A stretch of 64,000 nucleotides of DNA, from contig JAJFJA010000061.1 in NCBI GenBank assembly GCA_021774445.1, positions 35,016 through 99,015 of the forward strand. Direction: 5' to 3'. The notes under the pieces were generated by a model, which saw only the letters and a list, made by a program, of their open reading frames with translations, had not been told where the DNA came from and did not search any database. This DNA comes from Alphaproteobacteria bacterium (lineage in GTDB: Bacteria > Pseudomonadota > Alphaproteobacteria > UBA6615). The position numbers and the translations under genes are program-made. Positions 27,208 to 35,700 of the stretch are shown here, in pieces; positions within the stretch are counted from its first letter, which is position 1, and each line of letters starts with the position of its first letter.

Positions 27208-27861
27208 ATGATCGCCGGTATTCTGTCCAAATCTCTCGCCCTGCTCGCCCTGGTTATTGGCCTTGCCACGGGTCCGGCGGCCGCCCAGAGCGGCGGTCCG
27301 ATCAGCCTCAGCGAGGCCGATTTGGCCGATATCGCCCGCGTCGAGGCTTATCTCAATCGCATCGACACTCTCGAGAGCCGCTTCGTTCAGTTTGCCGGCG
27401 CCGCCGCGGCCGAGGGTCAAATTTACCTGTCCCGTCCGCGCGAGATGCGCATCGAATATGACCCGCCGACACCGGTGCTGATGGTCGCCAGCGGCCGCAT
27501 GCTGATGTTCTACGACAGTGCCCTGAAGCAGACGAGTTTTCTGCCGGTCAACCGCACGCCGGCGGCGTTTTTCCTGCGCGACAACATTAATCTCACGGAT
27601 GGTCTGACCATCACCGATTTTCAGCGTGGCCCCGGATCCCTGCGCATCACCTTGGTCGAGGCCGAGAACCCCGAGGCCGGCTCAATCTCCCTTGTCCTCG
27701 AGGACCAGCCGCTGCGCCTGGTCAAATGGCAGATCGTCGACCTCCAGGGCCAACAAGTCGAGGTCGTGCTGCTTGAGCCTCGTTTCGGTGTCGATCTCGA
27801 CGATGATCTGTTCGATCTGGTCGATCCCAATGTCCTGGCCCGCGATAGCCTGGACAACTGA
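27208..27861 (+). CDS. lolA: Outer-membrane lipoprotein carrier protein LolA
   Basis: Periplasmic chaperone that ferries lipoproteins from LolCDE to the outer membrane. 217 residues with a signal peptide (SLALLALVIGLATGPAAA, cleavage before QSGG). IARVEAYLNRIDTLESRFVQ, GQIYLSRPREMRIEYDPPTP and the C-terminal EVVLLEPRFGVDLDDDLFDL follow the LolA beta-sheet pattern. In related genomes lolA is often beside xth; here xth is about 5 kb away, beyond the 27995-32896 block. A GC-rich hairpin follows its stop by 3 bp. Confidence 0.92.
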   Translation: MIAGILSKSLALLALVIGLATGPAAAQSGGPISLSEADLADIARVEAYLNRIDTLESRFVQFAGAAAAEGQIYLSRPREMRIEYDPPTPVLMVASGRMLMFYDSALKQTSFLPVNRTPAAFFLRDNINLTDGLTITDFQRGPGSLRITLVEAENPEAGSISLVLEDQPLRLVKWQIVDLQGQQVEVVLLEPRFGVDLDDDLFDLVDPNVLARDSLDN

Positions 27862-27864
27862 CAA

Positions 27865-27881
27865 CCGCGCCACCGGCGCGG
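27865..27881 (+). terminator. Hairpin immediately after lolA
   Basis: Perfect 7-bp stem CCGCGCC/GGCGCGG with an ACC loop, starting 3 bp after the lolA stop. There is no T-tract, so it may be a weak or Rho-assisted terminator or an mRNA-stabilising 3' hairpin. Confidence 0.45.
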
Positions 27882-27994
27882 CATAATCCCGCCGAACTTA
27901 CTGGATCTTAGGCCCGATCGGCCAAACTTGGATGCTGCCTCGCCGGGCCGGATACCGGTCTCGCGATCGCCGGCCAGCCAAGCGGAGAGACCCT

Positions 27995-28807
27995 ATGCCC
28001 CCCACCTTGAGCCCGCGCCCGATGATCGGGGTTACCGGTTGCCACAAGCACATCGACGGTGGCAGCTACCATACTGCCGGTCATAAGTACCTGGCCGCGG
28101 TCGCGGTCGGTGCCGCGGCTCATCCGGTCATCCTCGGCGCCCTCGGCGATGCCGCGGCCGCCCATGACCCGGGTCATTACGATTTCGCAACGTTACTCGG
28201 CCGCCTCGATGGCTTGCTCGTGACCGGCAGCCCCAGCAATGTTGAACCGCACCATTATGGCGGCGCCGCCAGCCGCCCCGGCACCGCGCACGATCCGGCG
28301 CGCGATACCACGACCCTGCCGCTGGTCCGGGCAGCGATCGATCACGGCCTGCCGACTCTGGCCATTTGCCGTGGCCTTCAGGAGCTCAATGTCGCCTTCG
28401 GCGGCACGTTGCACCAGCATCTCCAGGAACTGCCTGGCAAACGCGACCATCGCATGCCGCCGAGCAACGACATGGACGTTCGTTATGGTCCCCGCCACTC
28501 GATCGCCGTCACACCTGGCGGGCCCCTCGCCGCCATCGCGGCCAGCGCCGGCGAGGACCCCGCCCACATCATCATCAACTCGCTGCATGGTCAGGCCATC
28601 GACCGGCTCGCCGACGGTCTAGTCGTGGAAGCGGTCAGTGACGATGGCGTAATCGAGGCCGTATCGATCCCCGGCGCATCGGGTTTCGCTTTAGGGGTGC
28701 AGTGGCATCCGGAATACAAAGTCGCCGAGAATCCTTTCTCCCGTGCCCTGTTCGCCGCGTTCGGCCATGCCTGCCGACAGCATGGTAATGCTTCGCCTGC
28801 CGGATAG
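27995..28807 (+). CDS. Class I glutamine amidotransferase-like gamma-glutamyl hydrolase (PuuD family)
   Basis: 270-residue peptidase C26-type amidohydrolase that removes gamma-glutamyl groups, as PuuD does with gamma-glutamyl-GABA in putrescine breakdown. The nucleophile elbow is LAICRGLQELNVAFGG (catalytic Cys), and the catalytic His-x-Glu occurs in LGVQWHPEYKV. IGVTGCHKHIDGG opens the protein. The ATG at 27995 is preferred over the longer frame from 27932 because of the GGAGAG Shine-Dalgarno at 27984. No puuABC partners are nearby, so the substrate is open. Confidence 0.85.
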   Translation: MPPTLSPRPMIGVTGCHKHIDGGSYHTAGHKYLAAVAVGAAAHPVILGALGDAAAAHDPGHYDFATLLGRLDGLLVTGSPSNVEPHHYGGAASRPGTAHDPARDTTTLPLVRAAIDHGLPTLAICRGLQELNVAFGGTLHQHLQELPGKRDHRMPPSNDMDVRYGPRHSIAVTPGGPLAAIAASAGEDPAHIIINSLHGQAIDRLADGLVVEAVSDDGVIEAVSIPGASGFALGVQWHPEYKVAENPFSRALFAAFGHACRQHGNASPAG

Positions 28808-28818
28808 TTGGATCAGCA

Positions 28819-28841
28819 AACTATATCGCCTATATTCAGTT
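28819..28841. promoter_or_regulatory. AT-rich imperfect inverted repeat upstream of the oxygenase-like cluster
   Basis: AACTATAT...ATATTCAGTT: AACT/AGTT ends with near-symmetric ATAT inner parts, an AT-rich island in GC-rich DNA about 20 bp before the start of the reductase gene. It could be a promoter -10 region or operator; no regulator is encoded next to it. Confidence 0.3.
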
Positions 28842-28860
28842 CAACAACCATAGCGGGCAC

Positions 28861-29889
28861 ATGAGCTTCCAAGTCCAGATTCGCCAAGTCGGCGCGTCCA
28901 TTTCGGTGCAGACGGGAGAGACCATCCTCGCCGCGGCGCTGCGTCAGGGCGTGTCCTACCCCCACGGCTGTCAATCGGGCAATTGCGGCGCCTGCAAATC
29001 CCGTCTGCTTGCCGGCGATGTCGAGCTGTCGCCCTATTCCGAGTTTGCGCTCAGCGCCCAGGAACGCGCCGACGGATTGATCCTGGCCTGCCGCGCCGTG
29101 CCCTGGCAGGACAGCCAAGTCGCTTGGCTCGACGCCGACGAATCGATTGTCCATCCCCGCCGTCAAATGCAATGTCGCGTCGCCCGCACGCAGGATGTGA
29201 CCCACGATATTCGTCGGCTCTGGCTCGACGTGGAATCCGGCGGTCCCTTCGTCTTCTCCGCCGGTCAGTTCGCCAAGGTTACCTTCGCCGGCCAACCGAC
29301 CCGCGATTATTCCATGGCCAACCGGCCGGACCAGCCGCAGCTCCAATTCCACATTCGCCACCTACCCGGTGGCCGGACCAGCGGTCATGTCGCCGGTGCC
29401 CTGAAAGTCGGCGACCCGGTACAGGTCGAAGGCCCGTTCGGCACGTCCTATCTCCGCGAGTTGCACACCGGCCCAATCCTTGCTCTGGCCGGCGGTTCCG
29501 GCTTGGCACCGATCCTGTCCATCGTTGAGACCGCCCTCGCCAAGGGCATGCAGCAGCCCATCGAATTGTATTTCGGCGTCCGTGCCGAGCGCGACGTCTA
29601 TCACCAGCAGCGCCTCAGCAAACTCACCGCCCGCCACGCCAATCTTACGGCCCACACCGTACTGTCCGAGCCGTCCGGCGAAACCACCCGCCCCACCGGC
29701 TTCGTCCACCAGTTCGTCCGTGCCCGGCGCCGGGATTTCGACGGCTGCAAGGCCTACCTCGCAGGGCCGCCACCCATGGTCGAGGCGGCCTCGGAGATGT
29801 TCACCGCCGGCGGCATGCTGCCCCGCGATATCCATGCCGACGCGTTTTATACCGAGGCCGAAAAGGCCGAGTTGGAGACCGTGACTTGA
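28861..29889 (+). CDS. Plant-type [2Fe-2S] ferredoxin / flavin reductase (CDP-glucoseen or phenol hydroxylase reductase type)
   Basis: Electron-transfer protein of 342 residues that passes electrons from NAD(P)H through flavin and a [2Fe-2S] centre. The N-terminal ferredoxin domain has the cluster ligands in HGCQSGNCGACKSRLLAG and the fourth Cys in LILACRAVP. The FAD domain includes RDYSMANRPDQPQ (RxYS flavin motif), and the NAD-binding domain has LALAGGSGLAPILSIVE and YLAGPPPMVEAA. The next genes (SDR, PaaA-like diiron protein) suggest it reduces a diiron oxygenase. Its stop overlaps the next start. Confidence 0.88.
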   Translation: MSFQVQIRQVGASISVQTGETILAAALRQGVSYPHGCQSGNCGACKSRLLAGDVELSPYSEFALSAQERADGLILACRAVPWQDSQVAWLDADESIVHPRRQMQCRVARTQDVTHDIRRLWLDVESGGPFVFSAGQFAKVTFAGQPTRDYSMANRPDQPQLQFHIRHLPGGRTSGHVAGALKVGDPVQVEGPFGTSYLRELHTGPILALAGGSGLAPILSIVETALAKGMQQPIELYFGVRAERDVYHQQRLSKLTARHANLTAHTVLSEPSGETTRPTGFVHQFVRARRRDFDGCKAYLAGPPPMVEAASEMFTAGGMLPRDIHADAFYTEAEKAELETVT

Positions 29890-30842
29890 GCGGCGGGACG
29901 ACCCTCGCCGGCCGGGTCGCCCTGGTCACCGGCGGCGCCCGGGGCATCGGCGCCGCGATCGTCCGCGGCCTCCATGAGCATGGCGCCAAGGTGATCATCG
30001 CCGATAGCGGCACTGGGATCGACGGCCGCGCCGGCGATCCCGCCATCGCCACGGCGCTGGCCGCCGACCTCGGCCCCGCTGCCGCGGCCTATACCGACAG
30101 CATCGCCAGCCCTGAACATGCCGCCGCGGCCGTCGCCATGGCCACGGCACAATTCGGCGGCCTCGACATTGTCGTCAACAACGCCGCCATCCTCCGCGAC
30201 GCCCTGATCTTCAAAGCCGACCCCGGCGACTGGGATGCCGTCATCCGGACCAATCTTTCCGCTGCCTTCTACCTATGCAACGCCGCGACACCGGTGTTGC
30301 GCCAACAAGCTAAGGATCGCCGCGGCGCTGACGCCGACCGGCCCTATGGCTGGGGCCGCATCGTCAACATCGTCTCCACGGCCGGGTTCTATGGCAATTA
30401 CGGCCAGGTTGCCTATGCCAGCGCCAAGGCCGGCTTGTTCGGTCTCACCCGGGTCGTCGCCCTCGACATGGCGCGTTCCGGTGTCACCTGCAACGCGGTG
30501 GCACCCTTTGCCGCCACGCGAGTGACCGAGACGATCACCCCGGCCAACGAGGCCCAAGCCGCCTACAAGGAGCGCGCCCTGAAACTCTCCCCCGACCATG
30601 TCGCGCGCCTGGTCTCCTACCTCGCCGCGCCGGCCGCCCAGGCGGTCAGCGGTCAACTCTTCGGCGTCCGCGGTCGTGAGGTCTTTTTGTTCGGCCAGCC
30701 GCGGCCCACCGCGCGGATCGTCAGCATCGACCAGGATTGGCAATTGCCCGACCTTGCCGCCGCCATTGACCGCGATTTCGCCGGACATTTCGCCGAACTC
30801 GCCACCGATTTGGAAGCGTTCAACACGGAACCCGTGATCTAG
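29886..30842 (+). CDS. Short-chain dehydrogenase/reductase
   Basis: 318-residue NAD(P)-dependent oxidoreductase. TGGARGIGAAIVRGL is the cofactor loop, NNAAI the structural Asn motif, IVNIVSTAGFYGNYGQVAY supplies the catalytic Ser, and YASAKAG the Tyr-x3-Lys. It is about 60 residues longer than a classical SDR, with a C-terminal extension after VSGQLFGVRGREVFLFG, like the SDR part of peroxisomal multifunctional enzymes. The start is TTG at 29886, overlapping the reductase stop by 4 bp. Likely oxidises or reduces an intermediate of the same pathway. Confidence 0.86.
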   Translation: MSGGTTLAGRVALVTGGARGIGAAIVRGLHEHGAKVIIADSGTGIDGRAGDPAIATALAADLGPAAAAYTDSIASPEHAAAAVAMATAQFGGLDIVVNNAAILRDALIFKADPGDWDAVIRTNLSAAFYLCNAATPVLRQQAKDRRGADADRPYGWGRIVNIVSTAGFYGNYGQVAYASAKAGLFGLTRVVALDMARSGVTCNAVAPFAATRVTETITPANEAQAAYKERALKLSPDHVARLVSYLAAPAAQAVSGQLFGVRGREVFLFGQPRPTARIVSIDQDWQLPDLAAAIDRDFAGHFAELATDLEAFNTEPVI

Positions 30843-30851
30843 GAGTCGACG

Positions 30852-31559
30852 ATGACGACCACCGCCTATCCTCAGGTCAGAACCCTGGAGGAATTCCAGA
30901 CCCAGCCGGACGATTACAAACTGGCGATCCGCAAGATCGTTCGCAGCCACGCCATCAACGAACTCTATGGCGCCCGGGTGTTCGACGAGCCGGCCATCGC
31001 CTTCGCGCCGACCCCCTACGCCAAGTGGCTGACCTGCCGCGTCGCCATGGAAGAGTACGGCCATCATGTACGCTTCAAGGAGCTTGGCGAACAGGTCGGT
31101 CTCCACGAAGCCGACATGCTCCCCGGCGGCGATAAGAGACCGCTGTCCATTTTCGAGTTTGAGTTGAAGAGCTGGGCCGAGTTCTGTGTCATCAAGCTGC
31201 TTGCCGATCTGGCGGAGATCCTTCAGGTCGAGGACCTGCTCCACTGTTCCTTCCACCCTTTGCGCAATCTCGCCCGCATGACCATGCCGGAGGAGCGGTT
31301 CCACGCCCAGTTCGGCGAGGATTTCAGCAAGGATTTGATTGAGACCGAGGCGGGTCGCACGGCGGTACAGGATGCCATCGATCGCTACTACCCCCTGTTG
31401 CCGCCTTTCTTTGGCCGCGCCAAGTCGGCCAACAACGCCGCATTCCGGCAATTCGGCATCAAGCAGCGGACCAACGAGGCAATGCGCGAGGATTACGTTG
31501 GCCGCGCCCGCACCCTCGTCGAGGATCAGCTCGGCCTCACACTCCCCATCGCCGCCTGA
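30852..31559 (+). CDS. PaaA-like diiron ferritin-fold protein (phenylacetate catabolic family)
   Basis: 235-residue ferritin-like protein resembling the PaaA catalytic subunit of phenylacetyl-CoA epoxidase, but shorter than PaaA (~310). Predicted diiron ligands are all present: Glu37, the ExxH pair Glu68-His71 (EYGH), a Glu in helix 3 (Glu104 or Glu110), and Glu148-His151 (ERFH). Spacing of the first three matches PaaA closely. No PaaBCDE partners or acyl-CoA ligase are adjacent, so it is not the standard paa operon. Probably an oxygenase acting with the upstream [2Fe-2S] reductase; substrate unknown. Confidence 0.78.
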   Translation: MTTTAYPQVRTLEEFQTQPDDYKLAIRKIVRSHAINELYGARVFDEPAIAFAPTPYAKWLTCRVAMEEYGHHVRFKELGEQVGLHEADMLPGGDKRPLSIFEFELKSWAEFCVIKLLADLAEILQVEDLLHCSFHPLRNLARMTMPEERFHAQFGEDFSKDLIETEAGRTAVQDAIDRYYPLLPPFFGRAKSANNAAFRQFGIKQRTNEAMREDYVGRARTLVEDQLGLTLPIAA

Positions 31560-31587
31560 CCGCGCTGACCGGCCGGACCGTAGGATC

Positions 31588-32172
31588 GTGACAGCCGCAC
31601 CCGACAGCCTTGCCGCCGTTCACCGCCACGGCACCCAGCTCGCCCGTGCCTCCTGGTTCGCGGCGGTCGGCGAACCCCTCACGGCGGGCGAGCGCGATGA
31701 CGCGGCGATCTATCTTGCCGGCGTCGCTTTTACCGCGACCCCTGTCGTCGGTGTCGCCGGCTGGCCACAGGCCTCCGAGCTGCTGCGCCGGCCCGGCTGG
31801 GACGAACGGGTTTGGGATAACGAGGAAGAGCACCGCCGACGACTGTTGCGACAAGCCACCGCAATTCATGGCGAAGCGGCCCTGATGACCGCTTTGACGG
31901 CGGTTTCGGTTGCCGCCAGCGATCTCGTCCACGGCGCGGCGGCCATCGCCGCCACCCGCGGCGGCACCGCCGATGAAACGCTCACGCGGGTCGCCGCCGG
32001 TGCCGCCACCCAGGCCTGCTATCTTGCCGCTCTCGCCACCGCCGCCCGCGATCCAGCCGCGGAACCGCCGCGGGCCAACGACGACGACCATCCATTTCAC
32101 GCCAAATATCGGTTGTTTGCTGGCGGGCGGTGGCCCCTTACCATAGCTGACGATCACTTCTACATATTCTGA
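31588..32172 (+). CDS. Conserved-looking hypothetical protein in the diiron cluster
   Basis: 194 residues from a GTG at 31588, 28 bp after the PaaA-like gene. I do not recognise a family. The middle (about residues 80-155) is alanine-rich and predicted helical, beginning with the charged EEEHRRRLLRQATAIHGE. The end HAKYRLFAGGRWPLTIADDH plus FYIF is glycine/aromatic-rich, unlike the rest, and looks conserved. No signal peptide or membrane segment is obvious. Position inside the cluster suggests an accessory or structural subunit for the diiron enzyme. Confidence 0.65.
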   Translation: MTAAPDSLAAVHRHGTQLARASWFAAVGEPLTAGERDDAAIYLAGVAFTATPVVGVAGWPQASELLRRPGWDERVWDNEEEHRRRLLRQATAIHGEAALMTALTAVSVAASDLVHGAAAIAATRGGTADETLTRVAAGAATQACYLAALATAARDPAAEPPRANDDDHPFHAKYRLFAGGRWPLTIADDHFYIF

Positions 32173-32212
32173 CCTCGACCGTACCGCGGTCGCCCACAAG
32201 GAGTTTCTTTCT

Positions 32213-32896
32213 ATGGCTTACGTCGTCCCAACGCTGGAGACACCCGCCGTCGCCGTCGCTGGTACGTCGGACCGATTTCCGGTGCGGCGCATCTTTTGTG
32301 TCGGCCGCAACTACGCCGCGCATATCCGCGAGATGGGCGGCGACGAGCGCGACCCGCCTTTCTTCTTCACCAAGCCTGCCGACGCTATTGTCGCGGACGG
32401 TTCGACGATCCCCTATCCGCTGGCGACCGCAAATTACCATCATGAAATCGAGCTTGTTGTGGCCGTCGGCAAGGGCGGCGCCAAGATCGATCAGGCACGC
32501 GCCAAGGAGCATATCTACGGTTATGCCACTGGCCTCGACATGACGCGCCGCGACTTGCAGATCGCCGCCCGCGACAAGGGACGGCCCTGGGATATGGGCA
32601 AGGCCTTCGACCAGGGCGCCCCCATCGGGGCCATCCATCCGGCCACCGCCGTCGGCCACATCGACACCGGCACCATCTGGGTTAAGGTCAACGATAAGAC
32701 TCGTCAGGAGTCGGTGCTCGAGGCGATGATCTGGAATGTCCCCGAGGTCATTGAGCACTTATCGGCCATGATCGCCCTGGCCCCCGGCGACCTGATCTAT
32801 ACCGGCACGCCGGACGGGGTCTCCGCGGTCGTCGCCGGCGATCATTTGCAGGGCCATATCGACGGTTTGTCCGATCTCCGCATCACCATCACCTAG
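32213..32896 (+). CDS. Fumarylacetoacetate hydrolase (FAH) family protein
   Basis: 227-residue stand-alone FAH domain, a Mg-dependent hydrolase or decarboxylase of beta-diketo acids such as fumarylpyruvate, acylpyruvates or oxaloacetate. FCVGRNYAAHIREMG, PPFFFTKPADAIV, YHHEIELVVAVGKGG (acidic metal ligands), YGYATGLDMTRRDLQ and the late GDLIYTGTPDGVSAV are diagnostic. A strong SD (AAGGAG) precedes the ATG. It ends a same-strand run starting at 28861, consistent with cleaving a ring-opened product of the upstream oxygenase. Confidence 0.88.
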   Translation: MAYVVPTLETPAVAVAGTSDRFPVRRIFCVGRNYAAHIREMGGDERDPPFFFTKPADAIVADGSTIPYPLATANYHHEIELVVAVGKGGAKIDQARAKEHIYGYATGLDMTRRDLQIAARDKGRPWDMGKAFDQGAPIGAIHPATAVGHIDTGTIWVKVNDKTRQESVLEAMIWNVPEVIEHLSAMIALAPGDLIYTGTPDGVSAVVAGDHLQGHIDGLSDLRITIT

Positions 32897-32915
32897 CATA
32901 GGATTTTCGCGCGCC

Positions 32916-33710
32916 ATGCGCCTGGTTACCTGGAACATCAACTCGATCCGTTCACGGCTGCCCCTACTCGAACAGCTTGTCGCCGACCTCGCGCCCGATA
33001 TTGTCTGCCTTCAGGAGACCAAGGTCACCGACGAGTTGTTTCCCCACGAAGCGGTCGACCGCATGGGTTTTGGTCATCGCCACGTCGCCGGCATGAAGAG
33101 CTATAACGGCGTCGCCATCCTCTCGCGCCTGCCCCTCGCGCGATGCGGCGTGCAAAACTGGTGCGATCGCGCGGACTGCCGTCATATTTACGCGACCCTC
33201 CCCGGCGGCACCGAGCTGCACAACATCTATGTCCCCTCCGGCGGCGACGTGCCGGACCCGGAAGCCAATGACAAGTTCGCCCACAAGCTGGGTTTTTTGA
33301 CTGCTTTGGCAACCTGGTGGCGCGACGAGAAGGCCGACCCGGGGGCGCCCAGAGTAATGCTTGGCGACTTCAACATCGCCCCCTTGGAAAGTGACGTGTG
33401 GTCCCATCGCCAACTCCTCAAGGTTGTCAGCCATACCCCGGTGGAGGTCGAACATCTGGCGCAACTGCAACGCTCCGCGGCTTGGATCGATGCCGTGCGG
33501 CATTTCGTACCGGCCGAAGAAAAGCTCTATAGTTGGTGGAGCTATCGGGCCCGCGACTGGCAGAAATCGGATCGTGGACGCCGTCTTGACCACGTCTGGG
33601 TAACCGAACCTGTGCAACCGCGCCTCCGCGCCGCCCACATCCACAAAGTGGCCCGCGGCTGGCAGACCCCCTCGGATCACGTTCCGGTGGTGGTCGATCT
33701 GGAAGATTAG
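32916..33710 (+). CDS. xth: Exodeoxyribonuclease III
   Basis: AP endonuclease / 3'-5' exonuclease of base excision repair, 264 residues. LVTWNINSIRSRLP opens the fold; VCLQETKV carries the metal-binding Glu, MLGDFNIAP the catalytic Asp-Asn, and SDRGRRLDHVWVT plus SDHVPVVVD the final Asp-His. All key residues are present. Start ATG at 32916; followed 4 bp later by the acyl-CoA synthetase-like gene. Confidence 0.95.
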   Translation: MRLVTWNINSIRSRLPLLEQLVADLAPDIVCLQETKVTDELFPHEAVDRMGFGHRHVAGMKSYNGVAILSRLPLARCGVQNWCDRADCRHIYATLPGGTELHNIYVPSGGDVPDPEANDKFAHKLGFLTALATWWRDEKADPGAPRVMLGDFNIAPLESDVWSHRQLLKVVSHTPVEVEHLAQLQRSAAWIDAVRHFVPAEEKLYSWWSYRARDWQKSDRGRRLDHVWVTEPVQPRLRAAHIHKVARGWQTPSDHVPVVVDLED

Positions 33711-33714
33711 TCCG

Positions 33715-35163
33715 GTGACGAGCAAGCTCTCCGCATTTCTCACCCCGCGCAGTATCGCCCTGGTCGGCGCCGGCGAGCGCCCGACGTCGTCCGGCGGTGC
33801 CACCATGCAGCTGCTGATCCAAAGCCGCTATCGCGGCGCCATTTATCCAATCAACCCCAAGGGCGGCACGATCTTCGGTTTCCAGGCCTACACCGCGTTG
33901 CGCGAACTGCCGGCCCCGGCCGACCTCGTGGTCATTGTCATCCGGCCTGATCTTATTCTCGACGTCGTCGAACAGGCGGCGGACTGTGGCCATCGCAATA
34001 TTCTTATCCTGCCCGGCGGTTTTGCCGAATCCGGCCCCGATGGCCAGGCGCGCGATCGCGCACTCCGCCGCCTGGTCGCCGACCGCGGCCTGACCCTCAC
34101 CGGCCCCAACTGCGCCGGCATCGTCCATTTGGACCGGCAATGGCCACTGGCCCCGGCCTTCTTCCGCACCTTGCCGAGCGGGCCGGGGCCGAATGGCGGT
34201 ATCGCCCTAATTTCTCAGTCCGGCGCCCTGGCCGAGGAGGCCATCGCCAAATCCAACCAATGGTCGCTGCCCATTAGCACGGTGATCTCCGTCGGCAACA
34301 GCCTGCAACTCGGCATCGAGGATTTTCTCGATGAACTCGGCGACGACGATGGGATCAGCAGCGTCTTTCTCTATATCGAGTCCGTCGCCGACCCGGCCAA
34401 GCTTCAGGCCACTGCCCGCCGCGTCGCCACCCGCAAACCTGTTGTCGCGCTGTTCGGTGGCCGAACCATCGCAGGCGCGGCCGCCGCCCAGGCTCACACC
34501 GGGGCCGTCGCCAATTCCGATGCCGCGGTCGATGCCTTTTGCGTCGCCAGTGCCATGGTACGGGTACACACTTTTCGTGAACTTGCGCTGGCCGCCAAGG
34601 GTTTTGGCTTCTATCCGGAAGGCATCGGGGCTCGCAGTCTGATTTTGTCGAATTCCGGCGGCCCCGGCGTCCTGACAACCGACATGGCGGCCTTGCGCGG
34701 CTTGGACTTGCCGCCACTGACCAATGCCATGACGGACACCTTGGCCAACGCGTTTCCAGGCGAAGCCTCCGTCGCCAACCCGCTCGACATTCTTGCCGAC
34801 GCCCGCGGTGAGCGTTTCCGCACGGCCATGCAGGCGGCGATTGATCACGGACCCGGCACCTTCGACACCGTGCTGGGTATCCACGTCACACCCTTCATGG
34901 TCGAGGCCGGCGACGTGATCGAGAACTTGGCCGGCCTCGCCGGCGCCGCCAAAGCCGCCGGCTTTGCCTTTCTCCATTCCATGATGGGAACGGTGCTGGA
35001 GCGCGACGCCTGGTTCGCGGCCATGGAAGCCACCGGTGTTCCGATGTTCGACGATGCCGAAGCCATGGCCGAATGCGCCGCCATCTTGGCGCGCTATCCG
35101 CCGGCGCGCGCCCTGGCCAAGTCCGACGCCAAACCACCGATCAGCTTGCGCGGCAGTAGCTAG
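33715..35163 (+). CDS. ADP-forming acyl-CoA synthetase alpha-type protein (CoA-binding plus ligase-like domains only)
   Basis: 482 residues from a GTG start. N-terminal CoA-binding Rossmann domain (LTPRSIALVGAGERPTSSGG; GAIYPINPKGGTIFGF), then succinyl-CoA-ligase-like domains: GPNCAGIV, ALISQSGALAEEAIA, and AQAHTGAVANSDAAVDAF, which holds the phosphorylatable His of this family. It matches the alpha part of NDP-forming acetyl-CoA synthetases; the ATP-grasp beta part is neither fused nor adjacent. Its stop codon lies in a CTAG tetranucleotide shared with the convergent methyltransferase gene. Confidence 0.82.
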   Translation: MTSKLSAFLTPRSIALVGAGERPTSSGGATMQLLIQSRYRGAIYPINPKGGTIFGFQAYTALRELPAPADLVVIVIRPDLILDVVEQAADCGHRNILILPGGFAESGPDGQARDRALRRLVADRGLTLTGPNCAGIVHLDRQWPLAPAFFRTLPSGPGPNGGIALISQSGALAEEAIAKSNQWSLPISTVISVGNSLQLGIEDFLDELGDDDGISSVFLYIESVADPAKLQATARRVATRKPVVALFGGRTIAGAAAAQAHTGAVANSDAAVDAFCVASAMVRVHTFRELALAAKGFGFYPEGIGARSLILSNSGGPGVLTTDMAALRGLDLPPLTNAMTDTLANAFPGEASVANPLDILADARGERFRTAMQAAIDHGPGTFDTVLGIHVTPFMVEAGDVIENLAGLAGAAKAAGFAFLHSMMGTVLERDAWFAAMEATGVPMFDDAEAMAECAAILARYPPARALAKSDAKPPISLRGSS

Positions 35164-35666
35164 TCCGCGTTGCCGCGGCTCTCGACCCGATAGATGAAAT
35201 AGCGGCCCGGACTGACCCCGTCCGGGAGTCCCTCGGCGTGCCAACCCGGCTGCTGGAACGCCTGATCGCTCAACACCACACAGCCCGGCAACGCCATCGC
35301 CTGCAACAGCGGTGCGATCTCCGTCGCCAGCGCATCATCTTCGGCCGCCCGGCCCGAGCCCATGTCGCAATGAATCAGCGCCGCCCGCCGCCCTAGCCGC
35401 GCCGCGGCCAACGGCAACTGTTCGCGGATATCGCCAAGAAACATATGTGCCTTGTCGGGTATGCAATCGGGATGGGCGGCAATCCGACGATCGAAAACAA
35501 AGATCTCCCGATCCGGTAGCCGTTCACGCAGATGGTCGAACGTGCGGCCGTTGCCCAGGCCCAATTCCAGCACGATACCCGGTAGCGTCGCGATCTCGCG
35601 CGTTACCGCGTCCAGGCACGCCCGCTGCGCGCTCATGCGCCGGATAAAACTATCGAGTCTGCTCAT
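35160..35666 (-). CDS. Class I SAM-dependent methyltransferase-like protein
   Basis: 168 residues from the ATG at 35666; a longer frame to 35801 overlaps the neighbouring CNB-domain gene and lacks family character. IVLELGLGNGRTFDHLRERL is the SAM-binding glycine motif, IFVFDRRIAAHPD carries the acidic residue after beta-2, and ALIHCDMGSG/CVVLSDQAF follow the Rossmann order. Small size suggests a small-molecule methyltransferase or SAM-binding relative; substrate unknown. Shares its stop tetranucleotide CTAG with the gene on the other strand. Confidence 0.72.
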   Translation of the reverse strand: MSRLDSFIRRMSAQRACLDAVTREIATLPGIVLELGLGNGRTFDHLRERLPDREIFVFDRRIAAHPDCIPDKAHMFLGDIREQLPLAAARLGRRAALIHCDMGSGRAAEDDALATEIAPLLQAMALPGCVVLSDQAFQQPGWHAEGLPDGVSPGRYFIYRVESRGNAD

Positions 35667-35700
35667 CGCGCGCCCATTGCCCGACGGCCCGACAGCCGCC

